A stretch of DNA of 61,167 bases from Cohnella thermotolerans DSM 17683 (GTDB taxonomy: Bacteria > Bacillota > Bacilli > Paenibacillales > Paenibacillaceae), in contig NZ_AUCP01000040.1 of assembly GCF_000429825.1 (NCBI RefSeq), positions 1 through 61,167 on the forward strand, written 5' to 3'. The translations under genes and the position numbers were made by a program. Each line of letters starts with the position of its first letter. Within the stretch, counting starts at the first letter, position 1. Positions 28,107-37,215 of the stretch are shown one piece after another. The notes under the pieces were generated by a model, which did no database searches, was not told where the DNA came from, and was given only the letters and a program-made list of their open reading frames with translations.

Positions 28107-28116
28107 AGATTAGCAA

Positions 28117-28168
28117 TTGACAACAAATGGAGCCCGCTTGATAATGAGATAGTAAACATTTGTGTTTA
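28117..28168 (+). promoter_or_regulatory. Sigma-A promoter and operator-like dyad of the first MFS gene
   Basis: Consensus TTGACA (28117) and GATAAT (28140) are spaced 17. At 28153-28168, right at the expected transcription start, TAAACA-TTTG-TGTTTA is a perfect dyad, a natural repressor site. The regulator is not adjacent. Confidence 0.65.
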
Positions 28169-28201
28169 AAAAGTCATTCATCGAAAAGGGGCTCCAGTCA
28201 C

Positions 28202-29593
28202 GTGGCAAAACAAACGAATCTGAAGTGGGTTGTGGTCGGGCTGTTGGTGGCGCTCTTCATCGGGGCGTTGGACGTAACCGTTGTAAGCACCGCGGTTCCG
28301 AACATGATCGGCGACCTGCAAGGCGGGCATCTCATCAGCTGGGTGTTTACGACTTATACGCTGACCACCTGCGTGACGACGCCGATCTTCGGCAAACTGA
28401 CCGATCTGTTCGGCCGGAAAGCCGTGTTTGCGATCGGCGTCGCCATGTTCGTCATCGGTTCTGCGCTGTGCGGCATGGCGCAATCGATGACCGCGCTCAT
28501 CTGGTTCCGCGCGCTGCAAGGCATCGGAGCGGGCGCTCTCAATCCCGTCTGCTTCACGATCGTCGGCGATTTGTTCACCGGCGAGAAGCGCGGCAAAATG
28601 ATGGGGGTATTCGCTTCGGTCTGGTCGGTCGCCGGACTGCTGGGCCCGCTCGTCGGGGGTTATTTCGTCGATCAGGTGTCGTGGCGCTGGATTTTTTTCA
28701 TCAACCTGCCGCTCGGCATCGTCGCGTTCGTTCTCGTCATGGGCTTCTTGAAGGAGAAGTTCGACAGACAAGCGAAGAAGATCGACTACTGGGGCGCGGT
28801 TACATTTACGGTGGCCGTCTCCGCGCTGATGTACGCACTTCTGAGCGGCGGGGAGAAGTACGCCTGGGATTCGCCCGTCATTCTCGGGTTGTTCGCAGCC
28901 GCGGCCTTGTTCCTCGTTCTGTTCCTTCGGATCGAGAGCCAAGCGAAGGAGCCGATGATGCCGCTGAGCCTTTTCCGCAATCGGGTCATGAACATTTCCA
29001 ATTTGAGCGGCTTCCTGGCGTTCAGCATCACATCGGGCGTAACGATCTACGCCCCGATCTGGATTCAATCCGTGCTCGGCCATTCCGCGACAAGCTCGGG
29101 CCTTACGGTCATGCCGATGTCGATCTTCTGGCCGATCGCTTCCAACCTGGCCGGCCGGTTGATGTACAAACTCGGCGTCAAAGCGAGCGTCGTCGCGGGA
29201 GCGGTCATCGTGACCGCGGGCGCCGCCTGGCTGACCGCCCTCGAATTGCAATCGCCTTATTGGTACTGGGTGTTCATTTTGAGCATGATCGGCTTCGGCA
29301 TGGGCCTCGTCTCGACGCCGACGACCGTTATGGTCCAATCCGCGGTCGGATGGGAGCAACGCGGCGTAGCCACCGCAGCCAACTCCCTGCTGCGTTCGCT
29401 CGGGCAAACCGTCGGCGTCGCCGTGTTCGGCACGATCTACAATTATTACGTCGCCGATCAGAACGTCCCGGCCCAGCTCGTCCGGGGCATGCACGTCATC
29501 TTCTTGCTCATGATCGCCATCGCGGCGGCTCATCTGCTCGCGGTGCTGTTCCTGCCCTCACACCGCAAAGTCATGGCGCAGCAGGCTTCCTAA
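28202..29593 (+). CDS. MFS transporter, DHA2 (14-helix) drug exporter family
   Basis: A 463-residue 14-helix major facilitator. Seen: motif D1-like LDVTVVSTAVPNMIGDLQ in helix 1, motif A GKLTDLFGRK between helices 2 and 3, motif B-like FRALQGIGAGAL and motif C GLLGPLVGGYFVD in helix 5. These mark proton-driven multidrug efflux pumps (EmrB/QacA group). Start is GTG 28202; a TTG at 28160 is in frame but lies inside the likely leader. Own promoter and terminator. Confidence 0.9.
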   Translation: MAKQTNLKWVVVGLLVALFIGALDVTVVSTAVPNMIGDLQGGHLISWVFTTYTLTTCVTTPIFGKLTDLFGRKAVFAIGVAMFVIGSALCGMAQSMTALIWFRALQGIGAGALNPVCFTIVGDLFTGEKRGKMMGVFASVWSVAGLLGPLVGGYFVDQVSWRWIFFINLPLGIVAFVLVMGFLKEKFDRQAKKIDYWGAVTFTVAVSALMYALLSGGEKYAWDSPVILGLFAAAALFLVLFLRIESQAKEPMMPLSLFRNRVMNISNLSGFLAFSITSGVTIYAPIWIQSVLGHSATSSGLTVMPMSIFWPIASNLAGRLMYKLGVKASVVAGAVIVTAGAAWLTALELQSPYWYWVFILSMIGFGMGLVSTPTTVMVQSAVGWEQRGVATAANSLLRSLGQTVGVAVFGTIYNYYVADQNVPAQLVRGMHVIFLLMIAIAAAHLLAVLFLPSHRKVMAQQAS

Positions 29594-29620
29594 GTCCCGC
29601 CCGATCCGCAATTCACACAG

Positions 29621-29657
29621 GCGTTCCTCCCCCCGGCGGGGCAGGACGCTTTTTTTA
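29621..29657 (+). terminator. Terminator of the first MFS gene
   Basis: GCGTTCCTCCCC and GGGGCAGGACGC pair with one bulge on each side around CCGGC, followed by seven T. Confidence 0.75.
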
Positions 29658-29885
29658 CGCCTGCAGCTCCAACCATCCTTCCGCACCTCCTCCCATCCGC
29701 AACCTCACGCGCTGCGCTCCTGAGACAAGAAAAGCCCTTTTTCAAGCATCAAACGGCCTTGCCCAAAAACGGGGAAGACCAAAAGAACGGATCCGTTTGC
29801 TGAGCAGTGGGGGAGCCCACAAAAGGGCTGCGAAAGGCTGCATCGGTCTAGAAAACAGGACGCTGCCTGGGGCGCTTCTGCGCGC

Positions 29886-29938
29886 TTGACGATTTCAGCA
29901 ATCGCGTATACATTTGTATACGAGAGGAAAAGGTATAC
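29886..29938 (+). promoter_or_regulatory. Promoter overlapped by a GTATAC palindrome
   Basis: TTGACG (29886) and TACATT (29909) are spaced 17. The dyad CGTATAC-ATTT-GTATACG (29905-29922) covers the -10, and a third GTATAC half-site is at 29933-29938. This looks like a repressor operator of the operon that starts at 29976. Confidence 0.6.
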
Positions 29939-29975
29939 AAACGGCGACGTCGCGAAAGGGAGGTGAATGGGCAGG

Positions 29976-30323
29976 ATGAACGGAGACCGCAGACATGGAG
30001 GCCATGGAGGGCGCGGGCGACGCGGCGGGGGCGAGCCGGGATCCGACGGCCGGGCAGGAGCGGGTTCGGGCGTTCATAGCGCTCAGACGTTTCGCAGGGG
30101 CAGGGCGATCGCCTTTCTCGAGCGGCTGCAGGTGATGCGCTCCACGCTTGCGAAGCAGCTGAACGAGCCCGAGTTCCAATCCATTCAACCGGTCATCAGC
30201 GGAGAACTGAAGGCGATCGACAACGTCATTCAGGCGTTCATTCATACGTTCGAGCTTCGGGAAGAACAAGAGCAGAGCCCAGGTTCGGACGATCCTCACA
30301 AATCGAGCGACTCAAATACTTAA
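29976..30323 (+). CDS. Small hypothetical protein, Gly/Arg-rich N-terminus
   Basis: A 115-residue product. Residues 1-40 are low complexity, rich in Gly and Arg; residues 45-100 are an ordered helical part (RGRAIAFLERLQVMRSTLAK, then ELKAIDNVIQAFIHTFELRE). I do not recognise a domain. ATG 29976 is nine bases after AAGGGAGGTGA; an in-frame ATG at 29967 abuts that site and is less likely. It is the first gene of a four-gene run with nitroreductase, MFS and cls, and it is the gene nearest the operator, but no DNA-binding motif is visible. Confidence 0.65.
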   Translation: MNGDRRHGGHGGRGRRGGGEPGSDGRAGAGSGVHSAQTFRRGRAIAFLERLQVMRSTLAKQLNEPEFQSIQPVISGELKAIDNVIQAFIHTFELREEQEQSPGSDDPHKSSDSNT

Positions 30324-30345
30324 ATAAGAAGGAGATCTCATTAAC

Positions 30346-30831
30346 ATGAATACGATCGAAGCGATTCAAACCCGCCGCAATATCAAGCTGTTCAAGGCAG
30401 ATCCTATTGCCAGGGAGACGATCGTCTCTTGGCTGGAAGCGGCCAGCTTCGCGCCCAACCATCGGATGACCGAGCCGTGGGAGATCCGGTTCGTCGGGCC
30501 CGAGACGAGGGCGAAGCTGAACCATAAGACCGACTTCGGAGGCGCTCCGGTCGTCGTATTGATCACTTCCAAAGGCGCGCCGACGCCGATCGATCGCGAG
30601 GAACACCTGATGGCGTCGGCCTGCTTCGCCCAGAACTTCCTGCTCGCCGCCCACGACGCGGGAGCGGGCGCCTTCTGGTCCTCGCTCGCGGCATCCCCGC
30701 GCAGCCGGGAAATTCTCGGCGTCCCCGAAGGCGACGACGTCGTCGGCATCTTCGGCGTCGGATATCCGGCCGAAATTCCGCAGCCCAAAGAGCGGACGCC
30801 AATCGCGCTGAAAATTACGGATTTGGCGTAA
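30346..30831 (+). CDS. Nitroreductase family protein (YdjA-like, short form)
   Basis: A 161-residue flavoprotein of the nitroreductase superfamily: N-terminal FMN-binding RRNIKLFKADPIARETI, the SFAPNHRMTEPWEIRFV block that replaces the usual APS..N.QPW, and the C-terminal PEGDDVVGIFGVGYP. The short length matches the YdjA subgroup. It would reduce nitro compounds or quinones with NAD(P)H. Start follows AAGGAGAT. Thirteen bases separate it from the MFS gene. Confidence 0.88.
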   Translation: MNTIEAIQTRRNIKLFKADPIARETIVSWLEAASFAPNHRMTEPWEIRFVGPETRAKLNHKTDFGGAPVVVLITSKGAPTPIDREEHLMASACFAQNFLLAAHDAGAGAFWSSLAASPRSREILGVPEGDDVVGIFGVGYPAEIPQPKERTPIALKITDLA

Positions 30832-30844
30832 GGAGGAGCAGCGC

Positions 30845-32257
30845 TTGAACGGGAACGCGCAGCCGGCCGGCCTGCGGCGGCCGGCGCCCAATCGTTGGAT
30901 CGTCCTCGCAAACGTCTCGCTCGGCACCTTCATGTCCACGCTCGACAGCAGCATCGCCAACGTGGCGCTGCCGACGATGTCCCGGGAACTGGCCGCTCCG
31001 GTTCATCTCATTCAATGGGTGCTTACCGCTTATCTGCTCACGATATGCGCCACGCTCCCGATCATGGGCAAGCTGTCGGATCTATGGGGCCGAACGCGCG
31101 TCTATCAATTCGGCTTCCTGCTGTTTGCGTTCGGATCCGCATTGTGCGCCATGTCCCATTCGCTTGGCCTGCTTATCGCGTCCCGAATCGCGCAGGCGCT
31201 CGGAGCCGCCTGCCTCATGTCCAACAGCCAGGCCATCGTGGCGCAGACATTCTCCAAGGGCGGCCGCGGGCGGGCGCTCGGCATCATCGGCACGGTCGTG
31301 TCGCTCGGCTCGCTGACGGGGCCGGGCATCGGCGGCATCCTCGTCGAACGGTTCGGCTGGCCGACTATCTTCTGGATCAACGTCCCGATCGGCGTTGTCG
31401 CGTTCCTGGCCGGCCTTGTTTTCTTGCCGAAGGACACGGCTTCGCGCCGGGAGCCGTTCGATTATGCCGGCTCGGGCTTGTTCATCGTCGGGATGACCGC
31501 CTTTCTGTACACGTTGTCGAACGCCCAGGATTGGGGCTGGTCGTCCGTTGCCGTCGCGGCCGGCGGCGCAGGCTCGCTTGCCGTTCTCGCCGTTTTCTAC
31601 GTATGGGAGAGAAGAACCCGCTATCCGATGCTGGATTTCGGCCTGTATCGGATCAAAGCGTTCGCGGTGGGGAACGTGACCGCCATGCTCGTGTTTGCGG
31701 CGAACTTTTTTACGACGGTCATGATGCCTTTCTACATGGAGAACGTGCTGGGCCTGTCCGCGGAAAACACCGGCTACATGATGATGGTCTATCCGCTCAC
31801 GATGGCGGTCGTAGCGCCGCTGTCCGGCTTCCTGTCCGACCGGATCGGCTCCAAGCTGCTGACGACAGCCGGCCTCGTCGTTATGCTCGGGGGATTTCTC
31901 TGCCTGACGACGCTCGGCGCCGCCGAGCATTTGCTCGTGCTCGCGTTGTATCTCGCGCTGTTCGGCCTGGGGAGCGGCTTGTTCCAATCGCCGAACAATG
32001 CGAGCGTCATGGGCGCCGTGCCCGCTCCGAAGCTGGGCTCCGCCGGCGGCTTGAACGCGCTGGCCCGCAACGTCGGCATGGTGCTCGGAACGTCCGTGTC
32101 CGTCTCGATTTACGCGACCGGACTGCAGCATTTCGGCGGCGGGGCGGCGACAACCGATCCGCAGGCGATGATGAGCGCTTTGCGAATCGTGTTCGTCTCG
32201 GGCATGGCGGTTTGCCTGCTGGCGCTGGCCGTCTCCTTAAGGCGCCTTAAGCTTTAA
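30845..32257 (+). CDS. MFS transporter, DHA2 (14-helix) family
   Basis: A 470-residue 14-helix exporter: LDSSIANVALPTMSRELAAP in helix 1, motif A GKLSDLWGRTRVY, SRIAQALGAACLMSNSQAIV and motif C GSLTGPGIGGILVERFGW. Start is TTG, preceded by AAGGAGGAG. It belongs to the same group as the exporter at 28202 but is clearly diverged from it. Cotranscribed with nitroreductase, so efflux of a nitro- or quinone-like toxic compound is plausible (inference). Confidence 0.9.
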   Translation: MNGNAQPAGLRRPAPNRWIVLANVSLGTFMSTLDSSIANVALPTMSRELAAPVHLIQWVLTAYLLTICATLPIMGKLSDLWGRTRVYQFGFLLFAFGSALCAMSHSLGLLIASRIAQALGAACLMSNSQAIVAQTFSKGGRGRALGIIGTVVSLGSLTGPGIGGILVERFGWPTIFWINVPIGVVAFLAGLVFLPKDTASRREPFDYAGSGLFIVGMTAFLYTLSNAQDWGWSSVAVAAGGAGSLAVLAVFYVWERRTRYPMLDFGLYRIKAFAVGNVTAMLVFAANFFTTVMMPFYMENVLGLSAENTGYMMMVYPLTMAVVAPLSGFLSDRIGSKLLTTAGLVVMLGGFLCLTTLGAAEHLLVLALYLALFGLGSGLFQSPNNASVMGAVPAPKLGSAGGLNALARNVGMVLGTSVSVSIYATGLQHFGGGAATTDPQAMMSALRIVFVSGMAVCLLALAVSLRRLKL

Positions 32258-32281
32258 CAATAACGATGCGAGGTTAACCGG

Positions 32282-33736
32282 ATGTCTTACTCGTCGTTTT
32301 CGCAAAATTTCAATACGGTCATCATCGCCATCAACGTCGTGCTGGCGATCAGCGTCATTTTCCTGGAGCGGCGGAACGTCGGCGCGACATGGGCATGGCT
32401 GATGGTTTTGCTGTTCCTGCCGATCGTCGGATTCGTGCTGTATTTGATCTTCGGCCAAAATTTGAGCCGGTTCAAAATTTACAAGGTCCGCAAAGAGAGC
32501 GAGGAACGGATTGCCGAACTGATCAAGCGCCAGCGGGAGGAGTTCAAAAATTACCGGCTCGCCTACAACGACCCTGCCGCAGCCGCCTACGAAGACCTCA
32601 TTTATATGAACTTGTCGAGTGCCATGGCGTTCTACAGCCAGGACAACTCCGCCGAGCTGTTTATCGACGGTCCTTCCAAATTCGAAGCGCTGTTCAAGGA
32701 TCTCGAGCAGGCGAAGGAGCATATTCACCTCGTCTACTATATCGTGAACAACGACGGCATCGGGCGGAAGCTGCTGGAATGCTTGACGCGCAAAGCCGAG
32801 GAAGGCGTCGAAGTGCGCTTCCTGTACGACCCGATCGGCAGCTACCGTCTTCCCTCCGGCTTCTTCGCGCCGCTCATCCGGGCGGGGGGACAGGCGGCGG
32901 CCTTTTTCCCCTCCAAAATTCCTTACCTGAACTTCCGTGTCAATTACCGCAATCATCGCAAGCTGGCGATCGTCGACGGCAAAATCGGGTATATCGGCGG
33001 CATCAACGTCGGAGACGAATATATGGGGCTGGACAAACGCTTCGGCTACTGGCGGGACACCCATCTGAGGCTCACCGGCTCGTCGGTCAGGCAAATGCAG
33101 GCGCGGTTCCTGATGGATTGGAATTTGGCCGCCAAGGAAGATTTGGGCGAGAGCGAGAAGTTCTTTCCGCCGGTAGCAGACGCAGGGACCGTCGGAGTCC
33201 AAATCGTCGCCAGCGGACCCGACCAGACGCTGGAGCAAATCCGCAACGCCTATATCAAGATGATCCACCATGCCAAAGAAAGCGTCTGGATCGAGACGCC
33301 GTACTTCATTCCCGACGAGAGCCTGCTGAACGCCTTGCAGATGGCCGCCTTGTCCGGCGTGGACGTGAGAATCATCATTCCCGGCATTCCGGACCATCAA
33401 ATGGTGTACTGGGCGACGCATTCGTATCTCGGCGACCTGCTTCCGCTCGGCGTGAAGTGCTACCTGTACCAGAACGGCTTCCTCCACGCCAAGACGCTGA
33501 TCGTCGACGGGGAGGCGGCCACCGTCGGAACCGCCAACTTCGACATCCGCAGCTTCAAGCTCAACTTCGAGGTGAACGCCATTTTGTACGATCAAGGCGT
33601 TGCGCGCCAACTGCAGGACATTTTCCGCAAGGATATGGAGAACAGCGTCGAATGGACCTACGAAGCCTATTTAAAAAGGCCGACGAGCCACAAGTTCCGC
33701 GAATCGGTCACCCGCCTGCTGTCTCCGATCTTGTAA
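32282..33736 (+). CDS. cls: Cardiolipin synthase (phospholipase D family)
   Basis: A 484-residue membrane enzyme. Two N-terminal helices (about 12-28 and 38-60) are followed by two PLD domains with HKD motifs HRKLAIVDGKIGYIGG and HAKTLIVDGEAATVGTANFD. It joins two phosphatidylglycerol molecules to cardiolipin plus glycerol. Length and layout match the Bacillus ClsA group. It is the last gene of the run from 29976, 24 bases after the MFS gene. Confidence 0.95.
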   Translation: MSYSSFSQNFNTVIIAINVVLAISVIFLERRNVGATWAWLMVLLFLPIVGFVLYLIFGQNLSRFKIYKVRKESEERIAELIKRQREEFKNYRLAYNDPAAAAYEDLIYMNLSSAMAFYSQDNSAELFIDGPSKFEALFKDLEQAKEHIHLVYYIVNNDGIGRKLLECLTRKAEEGVEVRFLYDPIGSYRLPSGFFAPLIRAGGQAAAFFPSKIPYLNFRVNYRNHRKLAIVDGKIGYIGGINVGDEYMGLDKRFGYWRDTHLRLTGSSVRQMQARFLMDWNLAAKEDLGESEKFFPPVADAGTVGVQIVASGPDQTLEQIRNAYIKMIHHAKESVWIETPYFIPDESLLNALQMAALSGVDVRIIIPGIPDHQMVYWATHSYLGDLLPLGVKCYLYQNGFLHAKTLIVDGEAATVGTANFDIRSFKLNFEVNAILYDQGVARQLQDIFRKDMENSVEWTYEAYLKRPTSHKFRESVTRLLSPIL

Positions 33737-33776
33737 CGCAACGGCAGGCGCCGTCCGAACGATCTCCGCGAAGCTC

Positions 33777-33804
33777 CTTCGTCGTCCGAAGACGCCGAAG
33801 GCGC
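33777..33804. repeat. REP-like hairpin element, copy A
   Basis: Holds the 27-base unit that starts CTTCGTCGTCCGAAG and ends ACGCCGAAGGCG. It folds as CTTCG/CGAAG with an inner CGTC/GACG and loop GTCCGAA. Identical units lie at 48909 and, inverted, at 58679. This copy is between the convergent cls and aldo/keto reductase genes. Confidence 0.85.
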
Positions 33805-33816
33805 ATCTCCGCACAT

Positions 33817-34800
33817 TTACTCCGGCAGCCGGTAAGTCGCGAACGGCTCGCCGTAGCGGTAAGGGGCGCTCAGCCGGTCGAGCTCCCGCCACACGGCGTC
33901 CCCCGGATCGAGCGCGACGGCTTCCAGATTCTCGTCCAACTGCTCCACTCGCGTCGCGCCGACGATGACCGTCGCGACGGCGGGCCGGCGCATCAGCCAG
34001 GCGATCGACAGCACGCCCGGCGTGCAGCCCGCCTCTTCCGCGATCCGGCCGACCTGCCGGCCGAGCTCGATCCGGTCCTCGCTCAGAAACCGCGCGAAGC
34101 TCGGGTCCGTTCGCACGCGGGAGCCTTCCGGCGCGGCGCCCGCAGACGCGTACTTGCCCGTCAGAATGCCGCCCGCGAGCGGAAAATACGGGATGATGCC
34201 GACGCCCTGATCCAGCGACATCGGCACGAGCTCCCGCTCCGGCACGCGATCGGCCAGCGAGTAGCTGACCTGCGTCGAGACGAAGCGGTTCAAGCCGAGC
34301 CGTTCGCTCAGGCCGATCGCCTTCATCAGCTCCCACGCCGCGTAGTTCGATGCGCCGATATACCGCACCTTGCCGGCCCGGACCATGTCGTCCAGCGCCC
34401 GGAGCGTCTCCTCCAGCGGCGTCGACGGATCGAACGTGTGGATCTGGTACAGGTCCACGTAATCCGTCCGCAGCCGCTTCAGGCTCGCGTCGAGCTGCTG
34501 CATCAGATGATGCCGCGAAGATCCCCGATCGTTCGGCCCCGCGCCGAACACAAGCCCCGCTTTGGTCGCCAGCACGACTTCGTGCCGCCTGTCCGCGAGC
34601 GCCTCCCCGATAATCGACTCCGACGCAGTTCCCGCGTAAATGTTGGCCGTGTCGATAAAATTAATGCCGCAGTCGATCGCCCGGTGAACGATCCGGATCG
34701 ACGTCTCGCGGTCGGCCCGCTTCCCGAACGCGTTCGTGCCGAGCCCGAGGGCGGACACCTTCAGTCCGCTGCGGCCCAAAGGCCGGTAAATCATCGTCAT
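33817..34800 (-). CDS. Aldo/keto reductase
   Basis: A 327-residue NADPH-dependent (alpha/beta)8 oxidoreductase. Seen: YRPLGRSGLKVSALGLG start, catalytic Asp and Tyr in FIDTANIYAGTASESIIGEA, catalytic Lys in VVLATKAG, the DYVDLYQIHTFDP block and the C-terminal PALATVIVGATRVEQL-like cofactor loop (AVATVIVGATRVEQLDENL). Closest to the YghZ/Gfo-type broad aldo/keto reductases of Firmicutes. Start ATG 34800 is eight bases after GGAGGG. Single gene. Confidence 0.92.
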   Translation of the reverse strand: MTMIYRPLGRSGLKVSALGLGTNAFGKRADRETSIRIVHRAIDCGINFIDTANIYAGTASESIIGEALADRRHEVVLATKAGLVFGAGPNDRGSSRHHLMQQLDASLKRLRTDYVDLYQIHTFDPSTPLEETLRALDDMVRAGKVRYIGASNYAAWELMKAIGLSERLGLNRFVSTQVSYSLADRVPERELVPMSLDQGVGIIPYFPLAGGILTGKYASAGAAPEGSRVRTDPSFARFLSEDRIELGRQVGRIAEEAGCTPGVLSIAWLMRRPAVATVIVGATRVEQLDENLEAVALDPGDAVWRELDRLSAPYRYGEPFATYRLPE

Positions 34801-34953
34801 CGCCAATCCCTCCGTTTCTCTATTCAGCCATTATACCATCTCGTCCGCCGCTGTCGCCCCCCCTCCTCCTAATCGAACTATTACGGTATATGTAAAATTT
34901 ATGCGCGAAAAATGAAGCAAAAGTAAAATTTTTTTATCGGATTATGCAGGAGA

Positions 34954-34983
34954 TTGTTTATTTATACCGAAATTCATTATAGT
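34954..34983 (+). promoter_or_regulatory. Probable promoter of the XRE-Opp-DUF917-Hyu operon
   Basis: TTGTTT (34954) and TATAGT (34978) are spaced 18 bases, in an AT-rich region (34860-35000) that stands out from the GC-rich surroundings, 45 bases before the XRE gene. Confidence 0.55.
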
Positions 34984-35027
34984 GTCATCAAAATTTGTCG
35001 AATCGATAGGGAAGAAAGGGGCGTTGT

Positions 35028-35573
35028 ATGGATCACGTTTACGAGAAAATCCGATCCCTGCGAACGCAGCGTAACTTGACACTGAAAGATTTGTCCGAGA
35101 AGACGGGCCTGTCCATCAGCTTCCTCTCGCAGGTGGAACGAGGCGAATCCTCGCTTGCGATTACGTCGCTGCAGAAGATCGCGGAAGCGCTGGGCGTGCC
35201 GATCTCGAAGTTTTTCGAATCCCCGCACAACAACAATTTCCTTGTCAAGGCGGACGAACGGAAGACGTTCACGATCGAGACGTCGAGCAACAGCTACGCC
35301 AGACTGGGGAGCGAATTCCCGGGACGGCTTCTGGAGCCGATTCTGGTCACCCTCAATCCGGGCGACGACCAGAACGGAACGTACTCGCATCCGGGAGAAG
35401 AGTTCTACTACCTGCTGAGCGGGACGATGACGATGGTCGTCGACGGCCAGGAATACGAGCTGAAGGAGGGGGACAGCATTCATTTTCCTTCTCATCTGCC
35501 GCATCACTGGTACAACCCGTCGGACAAGCCGGCGCGCATGATCAGCGTGCTGACTCCGGCCATCTTCACTTAG
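35028..35573 (+). CDS. XRE family regulator with C-terminal cupin
   Basis: A 181-residue protein: helix-turn-helix at about 7-62 (LTLKDLSEKTGLSISFLSQV) and a cupin_2 barrel at about 105-178 with metal/ligand positions in HPGEEFYYLLSG and PSHLPHHWYNP. Regulators of this type (like PuuR) sense small metabolites through the cupin and usually control the operon they head. It lies 35 bases before the binding-protein gene and is probably autoregulated together with the ten genes behind it. Confidence 0.9.
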   Translation: MDHVYEKIRSLRTQRNLTLKDLSEKTGLSISFLSQVERGESSLAITSLQKIAEALGVPISKFFESPHNNNFLVKADERKTFTIETSSNSYARLGSEFPGRLLEPILVTLNPGDDQNGTYSHPGEEFYYLLSGTMTMVVDGQEYELKEGDSIHFPSHLPHHWYNPSDKPARMISVLTPAIFT

Positions 35574-35608
35574 GCAGTACATCAACTCAACGATAGAGGA
35601 GAGAGACC

Positions 35609-37198
35609 ATGAGGAAAAAATGGACGATGACGGCCGCGGCCGTGCTGCTGACGGCGGCGCTCGCGGGCTGCAGCTCCGGAGGAGATTCCGGCGCAAGCGG
35701 GGGAGACGGCGGCTCGGGAAGCGCCAAGGACGCGAAGGTGGCGGTTTACGGCTCCACTTCGGAGCCGGTCATATTCTGGGATCCGTCCGAAAGCCACTCC
35801 AACGAAATTATCGTGCTCAACAATATTTACGAGACGCTTCTGCGTTACAACGCCGCCGACGACTCGATCACGCCGGTGCTGGCGGAGTCCTACGAGAAAT
35901 CCGAGGACGGCCTGACCTGGACGTTCCATCTGAAAAAAAACGTGAAGTTCCACAGCGGCAAAACGATGACGTCCGCGGACGTCAAAAAGTCGTTCGAGCG
36001 CACCATCAAGCTGGGCAAGGGCGCGGCGTACATTTTGGATCCGATCGATACGATCGAGACGCCGGACGACCAGACGGTCGTGTTTAAACTGAAATACACC
36101 GCCACCCTCGACCTGATCGTCAGCGCGCCTTACGCCGCCTTCATCTATAATACGGACGAGCTGGACAAGCAGGGCGACGATTACTTCACCAAAGGCCACG
36201 AGGACGGCACCGGACCTTACATGCTCAAAAGCTGGTCTTCCGGCAAGCCGGTCGTGCTGACCAAATTCGCGGACTACCACGAAGGCTGGTCGGGCTCGCA
36301 CTACGAGAACGTCGTTTTCCAGACTGTGGCGGACGCGAATACGAAGGCCCAAATGGTCAAAAACGGCGAGCTGACCTACGTCGACATGCTGCCGGTCCAA
36401 CAGCTGAACGCGCTCAAGAGCGACAGCAGCGTCTCCGTCGTCACGACGCCGTCCTATCAGAATCTGATCGGCTTCCTGAACACGAAGAGCGAGAAGCTGT
36501 CCGATCCGAAAGTGCGCGAAGCGCTGGTCGACGCCTTCCCTTACGACCGGGTCGTAAACGACGTCATGGGCGGAACGGCCACCGCGGCGAACGGCCCGCT
36601 GCCGAAAGGGCTGTGGGGTCATGACGACAGCCTGCCCGCGCCGAAGTACGACCTGGAGAAGGCGAAGTCGCTGCTCCTCGAAGCGGGCGTGAAAAATTTG
36701 ACGCTCACCTTGACCTATACGACCGGCGACAGCAACCAGCAGCAAATCGCCGAATTGTACAAGGCGACGCTGGCGCAAATCGGCGTGACGCTCGACGTGA
36801 AGCCGATGCCCTGGGATTCGCAGTGGCAGCTCGCCAAGGCGACCGATCCTTCGCAGCGCCAGGACATCTTCATGATGTATTGGTGGCCCGACTACGCCAA
36901 CCCTTACGGCTTCATGTACAGCTTGTTCCATACCGAGAAGGAAGTGAACTACAACATGTCCTACTACTCGAACGCGGACATCGACAAGCTGATCGACGAG
37001 GCCAACGTCAAAGCGGGCGTCGACCGGGCCGCGGCCGCGCGAATGTACGGGGAAGCGCAAGCGAAGCTGAATCAGGATTATCCGGCCATCTGGATGTACG
37101 ACCAGCAGTACGTAAGGGTCATTAACAGCAAAATGCAGGGCTTCGTGGACAATCCGGCTTATCCGAACGTCGTCTTCTGGTACAACGTTCATCCCTAA
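35609..37198 (+). CDS. Opp/Dpp-type solute-binding lipoprotein (family 5)
   Basis: A 529-residue lipoprotein: signal with lipobox LAGC (Cys21), a Ser/Gly tether, and an SBP_bac_5 fold. Family segments are FWDPSESHSNEIIVLNNIYE, LTWTFHLKKNVKFHSGKTMT, SADVKKSFERT and the DPxxxxxxFMMYWWPDYANP region. The family carries peptides, nickel chelates, opines and other amides, so the substrate must be inferred from the enzymes downstream. First structural gene of the transporter; an intercistronic hairpin follows it. Confidence 0.93.
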   Translation: MRKKWTMTAAAVLLTAALAGCSSGGDSGASGGDGGSGSAKDAKVAVYGSTSEPVIFWDPSESHSNEIIVLNNIYETLLRYNAADDSITPVLAESYEKSEDGLTWTFHLKKNVKFHSGKTMTSADVKKSFERTIKLGKGAAYILDPIDTIETPDDQTVVFKLKYTATLDLIVSAPYAAFIYNTDELDKQGDDYFTKGHEDGTGPYMLKSWSSGKPVVLTKFADYHEGWSGSHYENVVFQTVADANTKAQMVKNGELTYVDMLPVQQLNALKSDSSVSVVTTPSYQNLIGFLNTKSEKLSDPKVREALVDAFPYDRVVNDVMGGTATAANGPLPKGLWGHDDSLPAPKYDLEKAKSLLLEAGVKNLTLTLTYTTGDSNQQQIAELYKATLAQIGVTLDVKPMPWDSQWQLAKATDPSQRQDIFMMYWWPDYANPYGFMYSLFHTEKEVNYNMSYYSNADIDKLIDEANVKAGVDRAAAARMYGEAQAKLNQDYPAIWMYDQQYVRVINSKMQGFVDNPAYPNVVFWYNVHP

Positions 37199-37215
37199 GC
37201 ATTCGGCAACCGAGC

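Larger units (their letters stand above)
29594..29975. other. Gene-free stretch between the MFS gene and the next operon
   Basis: The 382 bases contain the terminator at 29621 and the promoter/operator at 29886. Between them (about 29660-29885) I see no coding signal. Confidence 0.6.
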
